DNA of 64,000 nt, taken from positions 39,205-103,204 of the forward strand of contig JBQCHG010000048.1 in assembly GCA_051954935.1 (NCBI GenBank). The letters run 5' to 3'. This stretch comes from 66-474 sp051954935. GTDB lineage: Bacteria > Pseudomonadota > Gammaproteobacteria > Xanthomonadales > Rhodanobacteraceae. The position numbers and the translations under genes are program-made. The notes beneath the pieces were generated by a model. It saw nothing but the letters and a program-made list of their open reading frames with translations, had not been told where the DNA came from and did not search any database. Shown one piece after another: positions 42,332-51,030 of this stretch; positions within the stretch are counted from its first letter, which is position 1; the number at the start of each line of letters is the position of its first letter.

Positions 42332-44266
42332 ATGTCGTTGGCTTCGCGCCGCCCTTCCTCGTTCGTCCCGACCCGTCTTGCCATAGCGCTCGCACTTGCG
42401 TTGAGCGCGGGCGCGGCATTCGCCGATGTGAATCCACGGGCCAATGTGCCGCCACCACAGGACACGCCGTATCCGGGCACGATCACGTTGAGCGTGGACG
42501 CCAGCGACACCAGCCAAGGCATCTTCCGCGCGCACGAGTCCATCCCCGTGCAAGCGGGCGGACTGACCCTGCTGTATCCGAAATGGCTGCCGGGCAACCA
42601 TTCGCCGAGCGGCCCGATCGACAAGCTCGCCGGCCTCAAGATCAGCGCAAACGGCAAGCCGCTGACCTGGACACGCGACAAGTACGACGTGTTCGCCTTC
42701 CATGTGGACGTGCCGCAGGGCGTGACCAGCGTTGACGTCGACTATCAGTTCCTCTCCCCGCGCACGCGCTCGGAAGGTCGCATCGTGATGACCGACGCGA
42801 TGTTGAACCTGCAGTGGAACGCGGTGGTGCTGTATCCGGCCGGACATTACTCGCGCGACATCACCTACGCGGCGAGCGTGAAGCTGCCGCAGGACTGGCA
42901 GCTCGGCACGGCATTGGAGACGCAGTCGAAATCCGGCGATACGGTGACCTTCAAGCCGACGACGCTCAATACGCTGGTGGATTCGCCGATCTACGCAGGC
43001 GAGTACTTCAAGCGCGTGGACCTCGATCCCGGCGCCAAGGTGCCGGTGCACCTGGACATCGTCGCCGACGCGCCGAAGTACCTCGAGATATCGTCCGATC
43101 AATTGCAGGTGCACCGCAACCTGGTGACGCAGGCCTACAAGCTGTTCGATTCGCACCACTACGACCATTACGACTTCCTGTTCTCGTTGTCCGATGAGAT
43201 GAGCGGCAACGGGCTGGAGCACCACCAGTCCAGCGAGGACGGCACTTCGGCCAACTACTTCACCGACTGGAACGGCAACGCGCCCGGCCGCGACCTGCTG
43301 GCGCACGAGTACACCCATTCGTGGAACGGCAAATTCCGTCGCCCGGCGGATCTGTGGACACCCAACTTCAACGTGCCGATGGGCGATTCGCTGCTCTGGG
43401 TCTACGAAGGCCAGACGCAGTACTGGGGCTTCGTGCTGGCCGCGCGTTCGGGCCTGTGGAATCCGGATCAGTTCAAGGACGCGCTGGCACTCGTCGCGGC
43501 GACCTACCAGGACAACCGCCCCGGTTTCGACTGGCGCAACGTGCAGGACACCACCAACGATCCAACCATCGCGCAGCGCGCGCCGCTGCCCTATCGCAAT
43601 TACCAGATGAGCGAGGATTACTACAGCGCGGGCCAGTTGATCTGGCTGGCGGTGGATTCGAAGATCCGTTCACTCACGAACGACAGGAAGTCGCTGGATG
43701 ATTTCGCCAGCGCGTTCTTCGGCGTTCACAACGGCAGCTTCGTGACGGACACCTACACCTTCGACGATGTGGTCGCGGCGTTGAACGGCGTCGCGAAATA
43801 CGATTGGGCGACGTTCCTGCGCTCGCGGCTGGATGCCAACCAGCCTCCGATGGACGGCATCGCTGCCAGCGGCTGGAAGCTCGTCTACACCGACAAGGAG
43901 AGCGACTACGAGAAGGCGCAGGAGAAGAACCGCAAGTTCGTCGACTTCACCTACTCGCTCGGATTGACGCTGTCTTCCAAGGACGGCGGGATCGGCGACG
44001 TGCGCTGGAGCAGTCCCGCCTTCAAGGCCGGCATCTCGCCGGGAGCCGAACTGGTCGCGGTGAACGGCCATGCCTACAAGGCCGAGCTGCTGAAAGATGC
44101 AATCACGGCCGCCAAGAACGACAAAAAGCCGATCGAACTGCTGATCAAGCACCAGGACGAGTACAAGGTGGTGCCCGTGGACTACCACGGCGGCCTGCGT
44201 TATCCGCACCTGGAACGCGCGAGCGGGCCGGATTACCTGAGCCAGATCATCGCCGCGAAGAAGTAA
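42332..44266 (+). CDS. secreted M61-family metallopeptidase with PDZ domain
   Basis: The product is about 644 residues; an ATG at 42257 would add 25 non-conserved residues before the signal peptide (ending GAAFA). An M61 N-terminal beta domain follows, then the zinc site H325-E326-Y-T-H329 with the third ligand probably E359 (VYEGQTQYW). A C-terminal PDZ-like domain (SPAFKAGISPGAELVAVNGH) lies at about residues 555-620. This matches glycyl-aminopeptidase-type M61 enzymes of proteobacteria, located in the periplasm or outside the cell. Confidence 0.92.
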   Translation: MSLASRRPSSFVPTRLAIALALALSAGAAFADVNPRANVPPPQDTPYPGTITLSVDASDTSQGIFRAHESIPVQAGGLTLLYPKWLPGNHSPSGPIDKLAGLKISANGKPLTWTRDKYDVFAFHVDVPQGVTSVDVDYQFLSPRTRSEGRIVMTDAMLNLQWNAVVLYPAGHYSRDITYAASVKLPQDWQLGTALETQSKSGDTVTFKPTTLNTLVDSPIYAGEYFKRVDLDPGAKVPVHLDIVADAPKYLEISSDQLQVHRNLVTQAYKLFDSHHYDHYDFLFSLSDEMSGNGLEHHQSSEDGTSANYFTDWNGNAPGRDLLAHEYTHSWNGKFRRPADLWTPNFNVPMGDSLLWVYEGQTQYWGFVLAARSGLWNPDQFKDALALVAATYQDNRPGFDWRNVQDTTNDPTIAQRAPLPYRNYQMSEDYYSAGQLIWLAVDSKIRSLTNDRKSLDDFASAFFGVHNGSFVTDTYTFDDVVAALNGVAKYDWATFLRSRLDANQPPMDGIAASGWKLVYTDKESDYEKAQEKNRKFVDFTYSLGLTLSSKDGGIGDVRWSSPAFKAGISPGAELVAVNGHAYKAELLKDAITAAKNDKKPIELLIKHQDEYKVVPVDYHGGLRYPHLERASGPDYLSQIIAAKK

Positions 44267-44273
44267 TGGACGT

Positions 44274-44363
44274 CATTCCGGGGGCTGGTCCGGATGCAGT
44301 CCGGGCCAGAACCCGAGATCTGCTTCCATTCGAGCGAGCGGGCTTCACCGCGCAGGGATGACC
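44274..44363. repeat. REP-like degenerate palindromic element
   Basis: The element is bounded by GTCATTCC and GGGATGAC, which are near reverse complements. It includes an internal imperfect hairpin, GGTCCGGA-tgcag-TCCGGGCC. It looks like another member of the 'gtcattcc...gggatgac' family that also lies between bioB and bioF, more degenerate here. Confidence 0.55.
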
Positions 44364-44386
44364 TGCTGACATCACGTTGTCAGCAG
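44363..44386. promoter_or_regulatory. perfect 8-bp inverted repeat upstream of the LysE gene
   Basis: CTGCTGAC-atcacgtt-GTCAGCAG lies 42 bases upstream of the LysE start. No T-run follows, so an operator or leader hairpin is as likely as a terminator for the peptidase gene. Confidence 0.45.
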
Positions 44387-44427
44387 CGCCCGTCCAGAGT
44401 GCGCATCTGTCGCCGGAACGAGCGCAC

Positions 44428-45066
44428 ATGGATTACACGGCAAACCTTGCGCTGTTCGCGCTGCTGGTGTTCGGCATCGTCGTGTTGCCGGGCATGGACA
44501 TGGCGTTCGTGATGGGCAGCTCGCTGGTCGCGGGGCGGAGGCATGGCTTTGCCGCGGTCGCGGGCATCGTGACCGGCGGCATCGGTCACGTAATGATGAC
44601 CACGCTCGGCATCGGCGTGCTGCTGAAAGTGGTGCCCGGCGCGTTCAATGCCTTGCTGCTGGCCGGCGCCCTCTACATCGCATGGATCGGCATTTCGCTG
44701 CTGCGCTCCGATTCGGCGTTCGGCCTGCAGGATGAAAAAAGAGCCAATGGTTCAGCGTGGCTCACCTTCCGGCGCGGTGCGTTGACCTGCCTGATGAACC
44801 CGAAGGCCTACCTTTTCATGCTGGCGGTGTTCCCGCAATTCCTGCATGCGGAATACGGGCCGCTGTGGACGCAAGCGCTGACGTTATGGTTCATCATCGC
44901 GCTCACGCAGACCTGCGTGTATGGAGCGGTCGCGCTGGCGGCCGCACAGGCGCGCGGCTGGCTGGTCGGGCGGCCCGCTGCGGCGATCGTCGCCTCGCGT
45001 GCGGTCGGCGTGGTGCTGGTCGTCGCGGCGGTGTTTACCGCCGTGGAGGGTTGGCGTTCACTCTGA
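44428..45066 (+). CDS. LysE/RhtB-family exporter
   Basis: The 212-residue membrane protein has about six helices and the family signature FGIVVLPGMDMAFVMGSSLVAGRRHG near the N-terminus (given in two parts, residues about 15-40), followed by GALYIAWIGISLLRS and the FRRGALTCLMNPKAYLFML motif. It is predicted to export amino acids or small metabolites. Its 3' end overlaps the convergent lhr gene by nine bases. Confidence 0.9.
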   Translation: MDYTANLALFALLVFGIVVLPGMDMAFVMGSSLVAGRRHGFAAVAGIVTGGIGHVMMTTLGIGVLLKVVPGAFNALLLAGALYIAWIGISLLRSDSAFGLQDEKRANGSAWLTFRRGALTCLMNPKAYLFMLAVFPQFLHAEYGPLWTQALTLWFIIALTQTCVYGAVALAAAQARGWLVGRPAAAIVASRAVGVVLVVAAVFTAVEGWRSL

Positions 45067-48000
45067 GTGCGCGGGCATGTCGTGCGATTGCAGGTGCGGT
45101 TGTTTGAGGATGCCCCGTACCTTGCGTGCTTCTTCAGGCGTGAGCGTCTGCAGCAATGTGATCTCGCCGGCCACCTGTCTGGCCAGCGGCACGCCGTCGC
45201 GGAACACGACGCGCGAATTGGTCAGCACCGGTACCTTGTCGCCCGGCAGCACGCTGCCGATCAGGTTCAACGGATCGGCGCCGCTGATCGAGATCAGGTT
45301 TTCGTCGTGTTCCTTGCGCGCGCTGCGCAGCGCGCCGATCGCTTCGGGCAACGCGAACTGCTCGCCGACCATGCCGGCCACGAAACGGCCGCCACGGATT
45401 TCGCCGCGCGCCTCCAGCCGCTGGTAGACGCGACGCAGTTCGCGCCATGGCGGCAGCCATGCCGCTTCGCGCTGGATCAGCGTCCAGAACACCACGCCCC
45501 AACGGCGCAGCAGGGTGCGCGCGATGTGCTCGACATGTTCTCCCTCCAGCCGGGGGGGAGCGCTGCGCCGGATCAGGCTCCATCGCCCCGCATCCTCGAT
45601 ACCGCTCAGCATGTTGCGGCGCAGCCGGCGATGGCGCGGCGCGTTGCGCTTCGACGAAGGCAACAGCATCGCGCGCAGGCCGGAGAAGCTGTCCGCGCTG
45701 ATCATGCCCGCGCCAACCAGTTCCGCCAATGCGGTTTCGATTTCCGCGTGCAGCAGTCGGGTACCGCCAACGATCTCGTCGAAGAATGAAGCGCCGTGCT
45801 GCGCGAGATGATCCGCGACCACCTGCGCGCGCGAAGACACGCCCGGCGCTTCGGCGGAAGCGTTCGTCCCCAGTGCACTCCACAATGCAAGCTGCTTGCG
45901 CGGCAGGAGCACGATCGGGGAAGCGCGCACCGGTGCGGCATGGGCGCCGCTGGCCGCGCGTAGCCGCGTCCACGCGATCCGCCCGGACGCGCACAACGCA
46001 TCCAGCCAGCCGATGTCGTAATCACGCAAGCGCGCAGGCAGCAGTTGCGATTCCCATGCGCCCGCCGGAGCCTCGAACCCTTCCAGTTGCGCCAGGACGG
46101 AACCGAGCGCGTCGGCGCCGCGCAGCCGCGAGTCATTCGCCACATGCTGCCAGCGGAACAGGAAGCGCATGAACTCGCGCGCTTCCACCGGTTCGATCTC
46201 GCGACGCAGCCGTTGCAAGGTGCGACGATGGATGCGCGCCAGCAGGTGCCGCTCACACCATTCTTCCCGCGACGCGTCCGGTGCGAAGCGCCCGCGCATC
46301 ACGAAGCCTTCGCGCTCCAGCGCGCCGAGCGCGAGCTCGACATCCGCCTGCGGCAACGCGAACGTTTCCGCAATCACGCTCGCCTGCACCGGGCCGAGGC
46401 AACCCAGCCGTGCGCGGATGATCTCGACCAGCGCCTGCTCGGGCGCCCATGTCCTCCCGGCAAATTCAGGCGGCGCTTCGACCTCGGGGTTCACCTGCGC
46501 GTTCACGTGCACCGCGCGCCACATCGGCAGCGATTCGGTGGCGATCCACAATCTGGAAGCAAGCAGTGCCGCGCGTCGCGCATGCACCAGTTCTTCCAGC
46601 CATGCCTCCCATCCGGCATTGCGCTTCGCCTCGTCACCCGTGACGGCACCCAGCGCCAGCAATGCCTCGTGCATCTCGTCGGCATCGCGCGGCTGCGGCC
46701 AGGCTTCCTCGCGGACCGCTTCGACCGCGCCCGCATCCAGTTTGCCGAGGTCTTCCGCGCGGCTGGCATCGGTGAAACCCCGCGAAGCGACGGCTTGTGT
46801 ACGGCGCTCTTCCAGCGGCGCATCATCGAGATACGCATACGGCCGCGCGCCCAGCACTTCCGCGCACAGCGCAGAGGGCGCGGTGAGGTCGCGCGCGATG
46901 ATCTTCACTTCCTTGCCCTCGAGCTTCTTCAGCAGTGCGACCAGCCCCTCCAGATCCATCGCGTCATACAGGCAATCGCACAGGGTCTGCTCGACCAGCG
47001 GATGATCGGGAATCTGCCGCTCGCCGACGATGTTCTCCAGGCACGCGACCTGATCGGGGAACACCGTCGCCAGCAGGTCCTCGGATTTCATGCGCTGGAT
47101 CTGCGGCGGCACCTTCGCGCCACCCACGAAACGCGGGAGCGCCAGCGCGGCGCTCGCGTTCCAGCGCCAGCGCAACGCGAACATCGGGGCGTCCAGCAGC
47201 GCCTGCGTCAGCACGTCGCGCACGGTGTTCGAATGCAGATAGCGCGAAACCTCCTCCAGCGGGAAGCTGTGGCTGGTGGAGAGCGAAAGCACGATCGCGT
47301 CCTCCGTGGCCGCGGCCTGCAATTCGAAATTGAAGGTGCGGCAGAAACGCTTGCGCAGTGCCAGACCCCACGCGCGGTTCAGGCGGCTGCCGTAGGGCGA
47401 GTGGATCACCAGTTGCGTGCCACCGGATTCGTCGAAGAAGCGTTCCATCGCGAGCGTGTCATGCGTGGGCAGCACGCCGAGTTCGGTGCGCGCGGCCTGG
47501 TAATACTCGATCAGTTGCCGTGCGGCGGGCTCGACAACGCCGACTTCGTCGCCGAGCCATGCGACGGGGTCGCTGCCGTTGTCGAGCCGGCTCGAAATCT
47601 CCTCACGCAAGCGCGACACCGCGAGCGAGAGCTCATCGCTGCGCCCCGGCGCCTCGCCCAGCCAGAACGGAATCGAAGGCGGCGCGCCCTGCGCGTCCTC
47701 CACGCGCACGCGGCCGCGTTCGACACGCAGGATCCGGTAGCTCGCGTTGCCGAGCTGGAAGATGTCGCCGGCGATGCTTTCGACCGCGAAATCCTCGTGC
47801 ACGCTGCCGATGCGCTGCGCCGCGGGCTCCAGCACCACGTCGTAATCGGCCGTGTCGGGAATCGCACCGCCGGAGGTGATCGCGGTCAGGCGCGCGTTGC
47901 GCCTCGCACGCAGCTTGCGGTTGACCGCGTCGCGATGCAGGTAGGCCGCGCGCGTTCCCCGCCGCGTGCTGTACCCTTCGGCGAGCATGCGGAGCACTTC

Positions 48001-49326
48001 GTTGAACTTCCCGCGCGCAAGTTCGCGGTACGGGTGCGCGCTGCGCACCATTTCGAACAGTTCGTTTTCGCCGCGCTCGCCGCACGCGACTTCCGCCACG
48101 ATCTGCTGCGCCAGAACGTCCAGCGGTGCCGGCGGCACGTGCAATGTGTCCAGTTCTCCGCGGCGAATGCAGTCCAGCAGCGCCGCGCATTCGGCCAGGT
48201 CGTCGCGGGAAGTCGGGAACAGGCGGGCCTTCGAAGTACCGCCCACCGCATGGCCGGCGCGGCCGGCGCGCTGCAGGAATGCCGCGATCGAACGTGGCGA
48301 ACCGAGCTGGCAGACCAGTTCGACTTCGCCGATGTCGATGCCAAGTTCCAGCGAAGCGGTGGCGACCAGCGCGCGCAGTTGTCCGGATTTCAGGCGCCGC
48401 TCCGCATCGAGCCGCTTTTCTTTCGAGAGACTGCCGTGGTGCGCGGCCACCGCGTTCTTGCCGAGCCGCTCGGACAGATGCCGCGTCGCACGCTCCACCG
48501 TGCGCCGCGTGTTGGCAAAGACCAGCGTGGTGCGGTGCTGGCCGATCAGTTCCGCGATGCGGTCGTACACCAGGCCCCATGCATCGTTGCTCATGACCGG
48601 CTGCAGCGGGACGTTCGTGACCTCGACCCCGAGATCGCGTGCGCGCTGATGACCGGTGTCGATGATCGTGCATTCGCGATCGGTACAAAGGAACCGCGCC
48701 ACCTCCTCGATGGGCTTCTGTGTCGCCGACAGGCCGATCCGGACCGGCCGCGCGCCGCACAGCGCATCCAGCCGCGCCAGCGACAGCGCGAGATGGCTGC
48801 CGCGTTTGTTGGGGGTGAGCGCGTGGATTTCGTCCACGATCACCGCACGCGTGGTGGCGAGCATCGCGCGGCCCGATTCCGAGCCGAGCAGGATGTACAG
48901 CGATTCGGGCGTGGTCACCACGATGTGCGGCGGCCGCTTGCGCATCGCGTTGCGCTCCACCTGCGGCGTGTCGCCGGTGCGCACCGCAGTGCGGACCTCC
49001 ACGTCCGGCAGGCCCATCCGTTCGAGCTGTGCGCGAATGCCTTCGATCGGCACTTCCAGGTTGATGCGTACATCGTTGGACAGCGCCTTCAGCGGCGAGA
49101 CGTACACGACATGCGTTTCGTCGTTGAGCGTGCCCTCCACGCCGCGGCGCACCAGGTCGTCGATCGCGGCGAGGAATGCCGCGAGCGTCTTGCCGGAACC
49201 CGTGGGTGCGGCGATCAGCACATCGCGACCTTCCTTGATCGCCGGCCACGCACGCGACTGCGCCTCGGTCGGCGCGTCGAACGCGGACTCGAACCAGGCG
49301 GAGACGGCGGGGTGGAAGGCGTGCAT
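45058..49326 (-). CDS. lhr: Lhr-type large ATP-dependent DNA helicase
   Basis: The protein is about 1,422 residues, full length for the Lhr family. SF2 motifs are in order: Walker A APTGSGKT (residues 40-47), DEIH box (165-168), SAT-like GLSATQKP, TASLELGIDIG, and motif VI QRAGRAGH (352-359). The Lhr core is followed by the long C-terminal region of bacterial Lhr, with winged-helix-like and nuclease-partner regions. ATG at 49326 is preferred over TTG at 49332. It starts ten bases after recD, making it the last gene of recC-recB-recD-lhr. The role is likely 3'-5' DNA repair helicase activity. Confidence 0.9.
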   Translation of the reverse strand: MHAFHPAVSAWFESAFDAPTEAQSRAWPAIKEGRDVLIAAPTGSGKTLAAFLAAIDDLVRRGVEGTLNDETHVVYVSPLKALSNDVRINLEVPIEGIRAQLERMGLPDVEVRTAVRTGDTPQVERNAMRKRPPHIVVTTPESLYILLGSESGRAMLATTRAVIVDEIHALTPNKRGSHLALSLARLDALCGARPVRIGLSATQKPIEEVARFLCTDRECTIIDTGHQRARDLGVEVTNVPLQPVMSNDAWGLVYDRIAELIGQHRTTLVFANTRRTVERATRHLSERLGKNAVAAHHGSLSKEKRLDAERRLKSGQLRALVATASLELGIDIGEVELVCQLGSPRSIAAFLQRAGRAGHAVGGTSKARLFPTSRDDLAECAALLDCIRRGELDTLHVPPAPLDVLAQQIVAEVACGERGENELFEMVRSAHPYRELARGKFNEVLRMLAEGYSTRRGTRAAYLHRDAVNRKLRARRNARLTAITSGGAIPDTADYDVVLEPAAQRIGSVHEDFAVESIAGDIFQLGNASYRILRVERGRVRVEDAQGAPPSIPFWLGEAPGRSDELSLAVSRLREEISSRLDNGSDPVAWLGDEVGVVEPAARQLIEYYQAARTELGVLPTHDTLAMERFFDESGGTQLVIHSPYGSRLNRAWGLALRKRFCRTFNFELQAAATEDAIVLSLSTSHSFPLEEVSRYLHSNTVRDVLTQALLDAPMFALRWRWNASAALALPRFVGGAKVPPQIQRMKSEDLLATVFPDQVACLENIVGERQIPDHPLVEQTLCDCLYDAMDLEGLVALLKKLEGKEVKIIARDLTAPSALCAEVLGARPYAYLDDAPLEERRTQAVASRGFTDASRAEDLGKLDAGAVEAVREEAWPQPRDADEMHEALLALGAVTGDEAKRNAGWEAWLEELVHARRAALLASRLWIATESLPMWRAVHVNAQVNPEVEAPPEFAGRTWAPEQALVEIIRARLGCLGPVQASVIAETFALPQADVELALGALEREGFVMRGRFAPDASREEWCERHLLARIHRRTLQRLRREIEPVEAREFMRFLFRWQHVANDSRLRGADALGSVLAQLEGFEAPAGAWESQLLPARLRDYDIGWLDALCASGRIAWTRLRAASGAHAAPVRASPIVLLPRKQLALWSALGTNASAEAPGVSSRAQVVADHLAQHGASFFDEIVGGTRLLHAEIETALAELVGAGMISADSFSGLRAMLLPSSKRNAPRHRRLRRNMLSGIEDAGRWSLIRRSAPPRLEGEHVEHIARTLLRRWGVVFWTLIQREAAWLPPWRELRRVYQRLEARGEIRGGRFVAGMVGEQFALPEAIGALRSARKEHDENLISISGADPLNLIGSVLPGDKVPVLTNSRVVFRDGVPLARQVAGEITLLQTLTPEEARKVRGILKQPHLQSHDMPAHSE

Positions 49327-49335
49327 CGGCAAAGC

Positions 49336-51030
49336 TTACGGAGCGAGCGGTAAAGATTCTGCAATCGACGTTGGGGCATTCGCCGCCTCGCGCAAGCGGT
49401 CGGCAAGGCCATTCCAGCGCTGCGTGCGCCGCGCGATGCCGGCGCGCAGCAACTTCTCCTCGCCATATATGTGTACGCCTCCGCGTGCACGGGTCACGCC
49501 GGTGTAGAGCAACTCGCGTGTCAGCACGGGTGTGTCGGCACCCAGCACGAGCGCGACGTGCCCGAACTCCGAACCCTGGGCCTTGTGCACGGTCAGCGCG
49601 AACGCGCCCTCGTGCGGGGGGAGCGCGGCGGGCGAGATCGCGCGCGGTGCGCCGTCGACGTTTTCGAACCAGACTTTCATGTTGCCCCCTGCATCCGGCC
49701 AGGCCACACCGACATCGCCGTTGAACAGGCCGAATGCGGGGCGATTGGCGGTGACGAGGATCAGACGTCCGCGCCACCACGACGCGTCCGCGCGCATGCC
49801 GGCGTGACGTTTGAGGCGTTGTTCGATCGCGCGATCCAGCGCCAGACTGCCGGCCGGCCCGTGCCGCAGCGCCGTCAGCACGCGGAAGCGCTTCGCCGCG
49901 CGCAGTGCCATGCCCGCGTCCGCCGCATCCAGCACGTCGCGATAGACATCCACCGCGCGCTCGACCAGCCGCGCATTGCGCACGTCGTCAGCGAACCAGC
50001 GCGTTTCTTCATTGTTCGCGAGCGCCGCCAGTGCGGCATCGGCATCGCCAAGGGTGATCGCGTTCGCCAGCCGATCGAGCTCGCCGTGCTGGGTGAAGCG
50101 GCGGCTGTGCCTAAGGTGCGTGTGGCAACGCGACAGCGGCGGTTCGTGCGCTGCGTCCACAAGCGCACCCAGCACGTCGCCCGCTTCCACCGCGGCGAGC
50201 TGGTCGGGATCGCCGAGCAGGATCAGCATCGCATCTTCGCGCACGGCTTCCGCGAGCCTGCGCATCATCGGCAGGTCCACCATCGAGACCTCGTCCACCA
50301 CCACGACGTCGTACGGCAGCGTCGCGTCGCGATGGAACTTTGCGCGTGTGCTGGAAGGCGAGAGGCCGAGCAGGCGATGCAACGTGGACGCCTCGCGCGG
50401 AATCATTACGGAGATCGAATCGGGCAGCGCAAGTTCCGGCAGCTGGGCGCGCACGCTTTCCGACAATCGCGCCGCGGCCTTGCCGGTGGGCGCGGCCAGC
50501 GCGATGCGCAGCGTGCCCGCCTTGGCGTGCGCCGCGTCCGCGAGTGCGGCGAGCATACGCACCACGCTGTGGGTCTTGCCGGTGCCGGGGCCGCCCGTGA
50601 TCAGTTTCAGCCGCTCCGCGAGCGCCCGTGCGACAAAATCCCGCGCCAGCCGTAGCTCGTATTCGAAATAGCGCGTCAGATACACGCGTCCTTGTGCATC
50701 CAGCACCAATGGCTTGCGCGGCAGCGGCTCGTCGGATCCGATGTTCGAAGCGCACTGCACCGCTTCGCTGGCGCGCAGTGATTCCCGCCACGAATTCGGA
50801 TCGGGCAAATCGGGAAGTTCACCTCTTCCGTCCAGGCGCCCAAGCCAGGCCTGCGCGGAGTCGAGCCGCAACGCACTGTGACCTTCATCAACCGCGCGCG
50901 CAGCCAGCGCGGCGGCGAGCGCCACGTCCGGCGCGGACCCGGCGAACGCACGCGCGATCCATTCGCCCAGCGCGGCGTCTACCCGGCGCAGCCGGCCGGA
51001 GCGGGCGAGCATCTGCAGGTCGGCGCTCAC
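49336..51030 (-). CDS. recD: exodeoxyribonuclease V alpha subunit RecD
   Basis: The 564-residue SF1B 5'-3' helicase subunit has Walker A GGPGTGKT (146-153), Walker B/motif II VVDEVSMVD (244-252), and the C-terminal motif FALTVHKAQGSEFGHV. The GTG start at 51030 overlaps the recB stop (GTGA), indicating translational coupling. RecD is the fast motor of RecBCD and restrains RecA loading before Chi. Confidence 0.93.
   Translation of the reverse strand: MSADLQMLARSGRLRRVDAALGEWIARAFAGSAPDVALAAALAARAVDEGHSALRLDSAQAWLGRLDGRGELPDLPDPNSWRESLRASEAVQCASNIGSDEPLPRKPLVLDAQGRVYLTRYFEYELRLARDFVARALAERLKLITGGPGTGKTHSVVRMLAALADAAHAKAGTLRIALAAPTGKAAARLSESVRAQLPELALPDSISVMIPREASTLHRLLGLSPSSTRAKFHRDATLPYDVVVVDEVSMVDLPMMRRLAEAVREDAMLILLGDPDQLAAVEAGDVLGALVDAAHEPPLSRCHTHLRHSRRFTQHGELDRLANAITLGDADAALAALANNEETRWFADDVRNARLVERAVDVYRDVLDAADAGMALRAAKRFRVLTALRHGPAGSLALDRAIEQRLKRHAGMRADASWWRGRLILVTANRPAFGLFNGDVGVAWPDAGGNMKVWFENVDGAPRAISPAALPPHEGAFALTVHKAQGSEFGHVALVLGADTPVLTRELLYTGVTRARGGVHIYGEEKLLRAGIARRTQRWNGLADRLREAANAPTSIAESLPLAP

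Noticed and set aside
46045..49353. 1,102-codon open frame on the plus strand opposite lhr
   Set aside because: Composition is dominated by Arg, Gln, His and Ala with no domain motif, and it mirrors the reverse strand of a clearly real helicase. GC-rich codon bias produces such frames.
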